NCBI GenBank assembly: GCA_047495785.1
Contig: JBLDXI010000028.1
Location: 248,001-312,000, forward strand
Reading direction: 5' to 3'
Source: Lepidodermella squamata
Taxonomy: Eukaryota > Gastrotricha
Length of the DNA: 64,000 bases
The notes beneath the pieces were generated by a model. That model saw only the letters and a program-made list of their open reading frames with translations. It was not told where the DNA came from and searched no databases. The position numbers were made by a program, and so were the translations under genes. Of the stretch, positions 55,964 through 64,000 are shown one piece after another (positions within the stretch are counted from its first letter, which is position 1; the number at the start of each line of letters is the position of its first letter).

Positions 55964-58900
55964 CACTTTAACTGCCCAAATAAGGGGTCCGAGCTCCAGG
56001 ATTTAGATCCAAATATTGGATCCAGATTTTGGATCCAGATTCCAGCTCTAAGAATTAGATCTAAATATCAGATCCAGATTCTGGATCCAGAAGCTGGCTC
56101 TGAGAGCTGGCTCCGGTTTCTGGACCTTGCTCTATTTCACCTGTTTTCGATTGGCATTGAAGTCCAAATTCATCATTAAGTGATGGCACTGCGTTTTATT
56201 GCATAGCTATATCAAGTTCTCGAGTTAATTATGCGCTCATGTGGCGAACGAAACATAAGTCTTAGATCTGTCATAATCACTCAAATTCTGTTGCACAATA
56301 GAGCTAGAAATTTTCCAAAAAATAGAAAGCAGAAGCAATTCAGCAGAGAATCCATCGGGCTATCGAACGGTGTCTCAGGTGTCCCCCAGCAATTTTTTCT
56401 TTATTTTTACGGATTTTCTTGCCTCATCGCCTGATCATACTCCGTATGGTACGAGATGTAAGCTATTGATTTTCTCAAAGATGTAAGCTATTGATTACTT
56501 TTGATGTTCCTGAAAGTTTCGACCGGTCAGTAAATTATGTTGGATGTCGCAGTAATGAAAGATAGTTACAAATACTTACTTACTTTTGATGGATATTCAG
56601 TACTAAAATCCACTGTTTAACCGTGGGCAGTAAGTATGCGCTCGCGCATGCGTTATACTGTAACGAGCATCGAGAACTGTTTTAATCTACCGGTTTTTTT
56701 ACTAGTAGGACCACTTTATGTTTACAACGACTCGGTTTTTTTGGGAATCCTGCCAACATTTTAATATCCCTGGAGCTTTGATATCCCTTTATAGCAGATA
56801 GCAGCACTTTGTGAGCAAACTAATGAAAGGTATCATCAACAGCTATTTACTAAATAATTCGCTCGAAATTGTAATTTGAAGTTATGGCTCGGAAGTTACT
56901 GTCAATGAGCGTAATTCATTCGTCAAAACTTCAAATTTACGAGGATTACAGGCGATCAATTATTTCAACTTATAGCCATAAGCCATAACTCACTTCTACT
57001 ACGAATCCTTGATTATTATATTTGGCGAAAACTTCAAGAAAAAATTCTTCAAAAGAGGTTTTTTATATCACCAGACTCATCTCATTGGGAGGATTCGTTC
57101 GTCAAATTCGAGCCGAAATTCAATTCAATTGTGCACGAAATATTTAGTAAATTGCTGGAAATCGAGTGATTGCCCCACGACTTTTAGTGTCACGGTATAA
57201 TTGACGTGATTTCCATTTTTCATTTGAGCCCATTCGAAATAGACCAGAGACGCCTTCACAGTCAAAATTCCGCTGTAATGCTAATCCATCTATTATGTAC
57301 CTTAAAATAGTAGGTGAAGTAAGAGTTTGAATCCATGTTTGAATTTGAAATGTTTGTATATCAAATGAAATAACAACTGTATTGCCAAGTCAACAACTGT
57401 TAGTCCAAGCGCTAATTGCTAATTTGAACTGTGGAAAGAGAGGCAGCCCGTATATGATCCTTTTAACCGTCTTCCAACTCTCGTCATGTGTAAAATCTTT
57501 TTATAAAGTTATTAAAGTTACACATCATAAATTAGTAAAACTTAATTATTCTCTTAGTCCTAGCAGAATTAAACCGCGACTTAGAAGCCCATTGTAGTAC
57601 TTTCGCAATCGCAGAGGTCAGACCCTCAGCGATGAATAGCTTGGCTATCACGAACCAACAAACCAAAACCTTCTTCTACCACGTAGAGAATCGGGATGCC
57701 GATTGGATCGCTCCTCTGCAAGATCCTTGTGTTAATTCAAGTCAAAGTATCTTTTTTGAGACGAATAATTTCATCTGAAATTCAGTACTGGGAATCGATT
57801 CACCTGAATTATATTATTATACTGCCAATACTGCATGTTTTATGTGAAGTTAAAAGTCCAAAGTCTAAAATCATCGAAAAGTGGGCCTCTTCTATTCCTA
57901 TTGGAACGAGCATATTATAAACCAGAATGTCGAAAATCATCATTACATTTCAAGCTGAAAATACTCTATTTTCCTGAAAATCAAGTCAGCGATTGCTATC
58001 CTTAGTGCAACCGCTGAATCCTCACTATCAATATTGGGTGGACTAAAAAATTGTTGAAGCCCGCGACGGAGTAGATTTTCCAGCATCTCAGTTTGAAAAG
58101 AAAGAAAATTCCGAATTTCCCGCGGATTCCATTCGAGCTGGTCAAGCATCGTTTTTTCGAATATTTTTCCACTTTTGAAGAAATAAAATGCTAAGATTCT
58201 GGACAATCTACCCATCCGCGTGCTTTAGCAATCTTTACTGCTTTTTTGGTCTGGGTCTGATCGGTTTCGGTAGACGGTATATCGAACCTGGGGATACCAA
58301 CTAATTTCACTTCTGTTTGAATTCAGGTATTTGGCTAAGCTCGATTCTTTATCAGTCTAATGCGTTATCAGTGCTTTATCAGTCTAATCTAAATCAGCCA
58401 TTCTGATTTTCGGAAGAAATTAGGCATTTGTCGGAAAGAATACTCCAGGTCATATTGAATAAAATTACGCATCGATAACAATTGGCATAGGTATGTTCTG
58501 GCTTTCTGTTCTCGCCCTACTGACCTACTTACCGCAGCATCATAGTTCAAGCTGTCGAGGGAACCTTTCGTGTGAGGTGGGATACTCTGATCATCCCTGA
58601 GCTTCTAATCCATCACAATTGATTAATAAGACTATTAAATCGGGTTACAAACGGCTAAATGTTATGTCACAGATACGCTCATAAATTTTCATATAGTCCA
58701 CCCTTAAAAGCAAGACCCTTGTCACTTAAAATGTCTTCAGTTCACTTTGTGATTTGTATTACAGCTAATAGATTAAATAAATGTTGAGCTAAAAAGTGTG
58801 ATAATTCGGGCTATCTCTGGCTATATACAGGGACCGGCAGAAGTTATTCTACAGACGCATTACTTATTATCATTATTGTCATCATTAGGAGTCATGTGAC

Positions 58901-59235
58901 CGTCAATTTCTTCAACTTCTTCAATTTCGTAGAGAGCAAATAGACTAGTTTCTTCCTCTCCTGTCGACGGCCTGGTGTCAAAGTGTCACTGGGGGCTTGT
59001 TGGTAATCCTCATTTTCCTACAAGGATATAGAGCCGCATTGAAAATGCGTTAAAATACAGTGAAAATAACAACAGCTCCAAAAAGTGGATCTAATTCTTG
59101 GATCCAAAATCTGGATCCAGAATGTGGGTCTGACATTTAGATCCAATTCTTAGAGCCAGAATCTGGGTCTAAAATCTGGATCCAATATTTGGATCTAAAT
59201 GTCGTTTTTTGACCCTTATTTGGGCAGTTAAAGTG
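55964..59235. mobile_element. piggyBac-like element flanked by TTAA
   Basis: Both ends read CACTTTAACTGCCCAAATAA inward and are flanked by TTAA, the piggyBac target duplication. The inverted ends extend about 150 bp and include degenerate GGATCCAGAT-type repeats (55985-56115 and 59080-59215). The 3.27-kb size could hold a transposase, but only short broken frames are visible. A minus-strand one (57943-58215, with EIRNFLSF) is weakly reminiscent of a piggyBac transposase and proves nothing. Probably decayed or non-autonomous. Confidence 0.78.
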
Positions 59236-59869
59236 TTAAAACATCCGACAGTAGTTACTTGTTAGTTAGTTAGTAGTTGTTACTTGAAACCAAGTTCCAC
59301 TGCAACACTTAGCGAATGAGGGAACGTCAAGAAGGATTCGGCGACCTTTGATAGCATCAATCAATTCTGAAGTCGAGATTGATTCGCAAAAGGTTCATTT
59401 GATTTGGGAATATTCTTGAACTCGAAAAACCGTCAGGCTTCCGAACATAACTGATTCCTTTTCTACGTCAAAGGAGGCCGTTTTGAAGTCCCGATTCTGC
59501 CAACTCGTGGGTTGCATAGAAAGTGCCAAGTTATTGAATGGATTAGAGCCACGTAAAGAACTGAGTTGTCAGGTCCCTGGGGTTGGCGTTTGGGCAGAGA
59601 TTATCGACAAAGATTGAATTTAGGCAAGTTTCATGTCGGTATTTTAGGTCTTATTTTAGGCTGCCGAATGAAATATAGGTTTTTCTGGAATGCCGAGGCT
59701 GCGGGCTGCGTTTATCGTTATTGACCTAATTCCCTGCTAAAAAAAATTGCCCTATAAAAAGCCTTTCCAAAAGGATGGCGCCATATCAACACCCAAAACG
59801 CGGATAATTCTGTTTTTCAAAAATCGGAATTTTTCGCAAAAATCATTTTCGCCACAATTTTTCCGCTCG

Positions 59870-60010
59870 AATACGAGTCTAACGAGAATTTCAGGTAAGT
59901 TAACCGCACACTAGATCTATCGAAAGGTGAAAACCGTTTCAAAAAATTCCTCATGGTTACATGGTTATTGAAATATTGCTCGGCGAACAAAAAATATGTC
60001 CGTACTTTAT
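59870..60010. repeat. Dispersed repeat, copy 2
   Basis: Second copy of the 45044-45200 repeat, about 200 nt upstream of the secreted Cys-rich gene. Confidence 0.7.
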
Positions 60011-60114
60011 CAGTTACTGTCATCACTGTCACATATTCACAGGTCGCTGTCTCACACGCGCTTTTTTAGCAGTACATCGAAGCTCGCGCTGTAACATGGG
60101 AACGATTGTTACGG

Positions 60115-60122
60115 TATAAAAG
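60115..60122 (+). promoter_or_regulatory. TATA box of the secreted 4-Cys-module gene
   Basis: TATAAAAG 105 nt before the start codon at 60227, suitably placed for a short 5' UTR. Confidence 0.6.
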
Positions 60123-60226
60123 TTCGCGCGATTGAACTATCAGCAATCGAGCTTAAAAGCAGACATTTTCACCTCATAAACACAAACTGGTTCTCAGCTT
60201 TAATTATATCTCATTTGACAGAAAAA

Positions 60227-61036
60227 ATGTCGACCTCTTTGACGGTAATAATTGTAGCCCTATTAGCTGCATTGCAAGTGACTCTCGGAACACAGCCAGG
60301 TACATAAAATGCCAAATATGGAATTTTTTGCCTTGATAGGCTATTTCAATTTCAGCTGCGTCGAAAACCTTCGTCCGCTGCGTGACAACGGCCAACTCGC
60401 AGCTTCAAGGTTGCCGCGAATCTACCCCAGGCTGTTTGCCCGGCGAATTCCAACTCGGCTCCACTTTCTCGAGTTTGCGAAGGTGCAGAAGAGGGGTAAT
60501 AAATAAATTAATCGCATGATTTTTCGGCTAATTTGTGGTTTTGTTGCGAATCACAGGGAGCTCGCCGCTGCGTCAACCGCTACACCGGTGCGACGAGATG
60601 CATTGGTGAGCACAAGCATTGTACCCATGGCCCTGAGATTCCCGTAAGATTCGCGCGTCTTGTCTGTGAAAATCCGTCTACCTAGATTATTGTTTTCTGC
60701 AGTTCGGCAAACTGTTCGACTTCTACAAGTTCTTCGACCGCAACTACGTTGAATGCATCAACCACAACCCGGTCCAAGTTGGGTTTTTCTTTTACAAAAT
60801 GGCATCAATTTTCGAGCTTCGTTTTTTCAGGACCACGTTCGCTGTGTTAAGAAAAATAATCCAAAGGCCATCGAGTGCCGTAAAATTTCTCAACGCTGCA
60901 ACGCGGATGAGGTAATCAAAGTTAGAATTTTTCGGGTTGCGAATGTTCATCTTGTGCTGTTTTGTAGAATATGATCGGCCCCATTTTTTCAAGCGTCAAC
61001 AAGTGCTACGCCAACTTGCCCAGAATTCGCCTTTGA
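60227..61036 (+). CDS. Small secreted protein with three 4-Cys modules
   Basis: Six exons: 60227-60299, 60356-60495, 60557-60643, 60703-60777, 60831-60911, 60968-61036, giving 174 aa; all phases join. Residues 1-22 are a signal peptide (VIIVALLAALQVTLG). The mature part has 12 cysteines arranged as three repeats of C-V-x(7-9)-C-x(5-7)-C-x(12-24)-C. Each has a hydrophobic FxxL/FSS stretch before its last Cys (VRCV, RRCV, VRCV as module starts), implying six disulfides and an internal triplication. I do not recognise the family; some nematode secreted domains of unknown function are similarly Cys-spaced. A relic lies at 53245 and another member starts at 63261. No catalytic motif. Likely extracellular, function unknown. 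Confidence 0.85.
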
Positions 61037-61149
61037 AATTTCAAGTGAAAAATGACAAGATCGCTGCAAAAATGGTCGGAAGATGTTGAAAGAATCTATG
61101 AAGCCGATGACAATGATTATAATATTCTAGATTGTTAAGCCTTATTATA

Positions 61150-61468
61150 CAGGGTGTTCAAGAAATAAAATCTAATCTAATTATAGAATGAACTTTAACC
61201 AGACAGCACGCGATACGAATTTTCAAATTTAGAAAGAAACTGGACGGCGTGTTACTCGAGTTTTTGAACTAGTTCAAAAACACGTCTTTCTTGAATAGTT
61301 TCGCGTCAATATTCAATCATTTTTAGGGACAAAGTATTTAAACCTTTGAAACTGAAAAATTGAAGTTCAGTAAGACGAGAAAGAAAATGCGTGCCCAGTT
61401 CAACAGATGTCACTCGTTCAAAGTTCAATGCTAAATATAGAGCTAGCCATTATTTCTTGAACACCCTG
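61150..61468. mobile_element. 319-bp MITE with TA target
   Basis: Inverted ends CAGGGTGTTCAAGAAAT and ATTTCTTGAACACCCTG, each flanked by TA. No coding frame. It begins 113 nt after the Cys-rich gene stop, and its left end supplies an AATAAA (61164) that could serve as that gene's poly(A) signal. Confidence 0.85.
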
Positions 61469-62317
61469 TATGTGTTCTCCCATATTTACGTTGTGATTTT
61501 ACTGCAATAGATTTAGGTACGCGAAGAGTTAATTTTTTTCTGGTGCAAATTGTTGGATAAAACTGAGAAAGGAAATTCGTAAACAAAATATACAAGTAAA
61601 AAGTAAAAAAAAACTTGGGAGAGTTTCGAACGGATGAAACTATTAGTAGTCTGCCTAAGAATTGACGAAAAGCCGAGAGGGAATAATTTATTAAAAAATG
61701 TCACCCATTGGCTCTCAACACAAATTTTCGCTAGCGAATCAATTTGGGGAGGCATTTATTCAATTTAATTCAATTTAATTTAAGGAGGATGAATACTATT
61801 AAAATTCGGAAAATAATAGATTTCGAAATCAATTACTAGGTACTTAATTTCAATATATCAGTTAACGGGTGGAACAGAAATAAACTAAATTCCTGATTTG
61901 TTCGCTAGTTTTCCATGCTACATCCATCAAAGATTTGGTCAAATTAGATTTGGTCAACATGTCTAAAGTACAGGCCCCCGGTTTTCAGCGGGATTTTCGT
62001 TTACATTCAAATCGAAGCCATCCATAGTCAATAAAGTCGCAGTAAAGGTAGATTCTGAGCTATCAGATTTACTCGGTGTAACTATTAGGGGCTTAGACTA
62101 TCAAGGCAAGGAATTAGCGATTCCACTCAGACACCAGACACAATCTCACTATTTAAAGTCTTTATCAGTCTATTTCGCTGGACGTTGTCAAAAGTAGCCG
62201 GCGAAAGAAGTTGGTTGTTGTAAAAATTGATGTGGAAATTTTTGTTTACCAAATTTAAAATATCTGGATTTCTGAATTTAGGAAATGCCCACTTGATTAT
62301 AAAAGTAAGGGTCTTAC
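61469..62317. other. Intergenic, AT-rich, no gene seen
   Basis: Only short frames without domains on either strand. Confidence 0.5.
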
Positions 62318-62638
62318 TTTTAGCGGAACCAAATTTCACTGTTGCGGAACCAAATTTTGGAATTTTCAATGGGCCTAAAACCCATTTTCGAAGCTTTTAA
62401 GGATGTTAGGAGTGATCGACATAATTTAAAATAAATTATCTTTGAATTCAGCGTGAAATTCCGTATATGACACATTCTTCACCATTGCCTTAATTTCGTG
62501 GAATTATTCGAAAAGCGACCTTTTTCCTATCTAAAATTAGGTTCCGCAACATGCGGTACCATGGTACGTCTCATGGCGGATTTGGTTCCGCTACAGCCAC
62601 ATTTGGTTCTGCAACTGGCGAATTTGGTTCCGCTAAAA
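62318..62638. mobile_element. 321-bp MITE with doubled AGCGGAACC ends
   Basis: Inverted ends TTTTAGCGGAACCAAATT / AATTTGGTTCCGCTAAAA. Each end carries a second, inner GCGGAACC or GCAGAACC copy 10-15 nt further in. Flanks are consistent with a TA target, allowing one indel. No coding frame. A related fragment lies at 55107. Confidence 0.8.
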
Positions 62639-63260
62639 GATATTCTGTAAAAGTAACATGGCTATAAAAATGCTAAATCCGCGTTCGTAGGTTTCACAAA
62701 GTTTTTCGCAAAATGCTAAGTTGGAATAAGTTGGGCCCACGACAGAGCGAGCCAAAAATGTCAAAAAGAATTATTCTAAATTACGGCTTTATTGACAAAA
62801 ATAGTAACGCTTACCTGTAGCATTAGGCAAAATCTTGGGCAAAATAAATAAAAATTTCTACTTGGGTAGAATGCGCCGTACAAGCCTTCATTAGTCCAGA
62901 TAATGCTGTGCAATATCGCATTTTTGGACTAACCCAGCAAAATTGTCTATAACATTATGGCGGTTCTTGACGCCGTTCTGCTATCGCTAATTGCATGCGA
63001 GGCTGAAAGATTGTCGTAAAAAAAGTGCGTGGACAATAATTGAAATGAGCACGGCCGAACATCGCACGCGTTGTAGTCACCGTCACCTCGAAGACGCGCG
63101 AAAATTCATGGCAATTATTATCAGGCTCCTATATTGCGCAATCATCACGCTGCTAATATTTAAAAGCAGCAAAAACCACCTGTATACATCTTGTCGATTA
63201 GTTTTTTCATATACTTTTTTTCACAGTCGCAGAATCGCAGTAGTGACGTTTGCGTGAATC
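62639..63260. other. Intergenic, upstream of the second Cys-rich gene
   Basis: The frame at 62991-63257 is Arg/Lys-rich with no domain. The 3' part presumably holds the promoter of the following gene. Confidence 0.45.
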
Positions 63261-64000
63261 ATGGTGACGCGAATGGATGTGTTTGCCGTCACTGGTTTCG
63301 TTTTGCTGATTTTCTACCTCGTTGCCGTGAAGAGCGATCCTACATGTGAGAATTTGCCTGAAAATATCCTATCCAAATTAGATATAACTCGTTTACTTAT
63401 TTATCATTTTTATATCCTGTGCTATAATGGGAAGAACAGTTGTTCATCATATGCATTGCAATTTTTGGTTCTACGACAAATTAGCCAGAATTTTACAGTC
63501 AACGACAACTCAGCTAAAATTCAAAGTTTAATTTTAAATAAATTAAAACGACATTGCAGCCAAAACTCAGCCGAAAATTCATTAATGTCATAAAAATGGG
63601 CAATTAATTGCGTAATATCAATCAAATGGTTCGAGAGGGCGTCTGGGAACGATCGCAGACCCGGCGGAATAAATTCTAATAATTTAAAAAACTTGTCAAT
63701 TCCTAATTGTTATGTTATTTTGCAGTTCGATGCATCGACTCGGTGACCTTGGCCTTTGTCGGCTGTCGCCCAGCATGCCAGGAGCAACTCGGCGAGACGC
63801 CACTGGGTCCAGCATTAGAGAACGAGAACTTTTGCCGCTTTGGGGTCGGTTTTGCGAAAACCTAAAACAATTGAAATTAAGAATTTTAATCGTATTTCAA
63901 TCGCTTGCTTTTAAATTGCCTAAATGAACTATTGATTAATTATTTCAAATTATTACTGTGTTCCGTTTTTAGATTGCGTATGGATGCTATGAGGGTGAAG
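63261..64000 (+). CDS. Second secreted 4-Cys-module protein, cut by window end
   Basis: Exons 63261-63345, 63726-63844 and 63973 to the window edge. Exon 1 encodes a signal peptide (VFAVTGFVLLIFYLVAV); the ATG at 63273 is an alternative start. Exon 2 encodes one 4-Cys module (FRCIDS, VGCRPAC, ENFCRFG), comparable with the first module of the gene at 60227. The exon 1/2 phase (1) is the same as in that gene. Exon 3 opens IAYGCYEGE. Paralogue rather than continuation, since it has its own signal peptide. The remainder lies outside the window. Confidence 0.7.

Noticed and set aside
57943-58215. Possible piggyBac transposase piece
   Set aside because: Only a weak EIRNFLSF resemblance; no catalytic Asp motifs found, so not called as a gene.
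1-64000. CRISPR arrays, bacterial operons, rRNA genes
   Set aside because: None seen; the sequence is eukaryotic throughout and repeats are transposon-type.

Overview
This is metazoan nuclear DNA. Every protein gene I could assemble, except two single-exon ones, is split by GT-AG introns, many of only 50-100 nt, and AATAAA signals follow several stop codons. The families are animal ones: a paired-like homeobox, an astacin, Integrator subunit 3, C1orf43/NICE-3, SETD3, NUP42, BTBD1/2. Compact genes, loose 5' splice sites and a lineage-specific secreted Cys-rich family would fit a small ecdysozoan such as a nematode or tardigrade. That placement is inference; no trans-splice leader or diagnostic gene fixes the phylum.

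Layout. 1.2-5.2 kb (+): tandem secreted trypsin-fold proteins that have both lost the catalytic His and Ser. 6.7-8.5 kb (+): a Rax-like Q50 homeobox gene. 9.0-12.4 kb (+): a secreted astacin metalloprotease with an upstream MAM-like domain. 12.5-19.0 kb (-): a protein kinase that appears spliced to a P-loop GTPase with a zinc motif; its first intron is packed with nested DNA transposons. 19.8-22.1 kb (-): a membrane NIT-type sensor with a cyclase domain lacking its catalytic residues. 23.1-29.9 kb (-): a BTB-BACK-PHR protein (BTBD1/2). 30.3-31.4 kb (-): C1orf43. 32.2-35.5 kb (-): RNF126/RNF115 E3 ligase. 36.0-39.1 kb (-): cysteinyl-tRNA synthetase. 39.3-40.4 kb (-): NUP42. 41.1-42.5 kb (+): SETD3. 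42.7-52.8 kb (+): INTS3. 53.7-54.8 kb (+): a kinase paralogous to the one at 14-19 kb. 54.8-60.2 kb: gene-poor, mostly a piggyBac-like element. 60.2-64 kb (+): two members of a secreted 4-Cys-module family, the second cut by the window end.

The window falls into two parts. The centre (23-53 kb) is a block of conserved housekeeping genes (protein turnover, tRNA charging, mRNA export, actin histidine methylation, Integrator). The flanks hold fast-evolving secreted and signalling genes. Within the block, long introns carry repeats: TA-flanked elements, a Crypton-like recombinase relic, a hAT/TTF zinc-finger relic, a tRNA-Ser-like relic and two decayed antisense RING genes.

The most unusual observations are: the kinase-GTPase gene, whose ancestral kinase stop lies inside a putative intron; the NIT-pseudocyclase; the tandem pseudo-proteases with a shared 12-nt microexon; and a three-deep nest of TA-target transposons for which a second copy supplies the empty site. 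All gene models were assembled by eye from splice sites and reading frames; no transcript data or database search was available.
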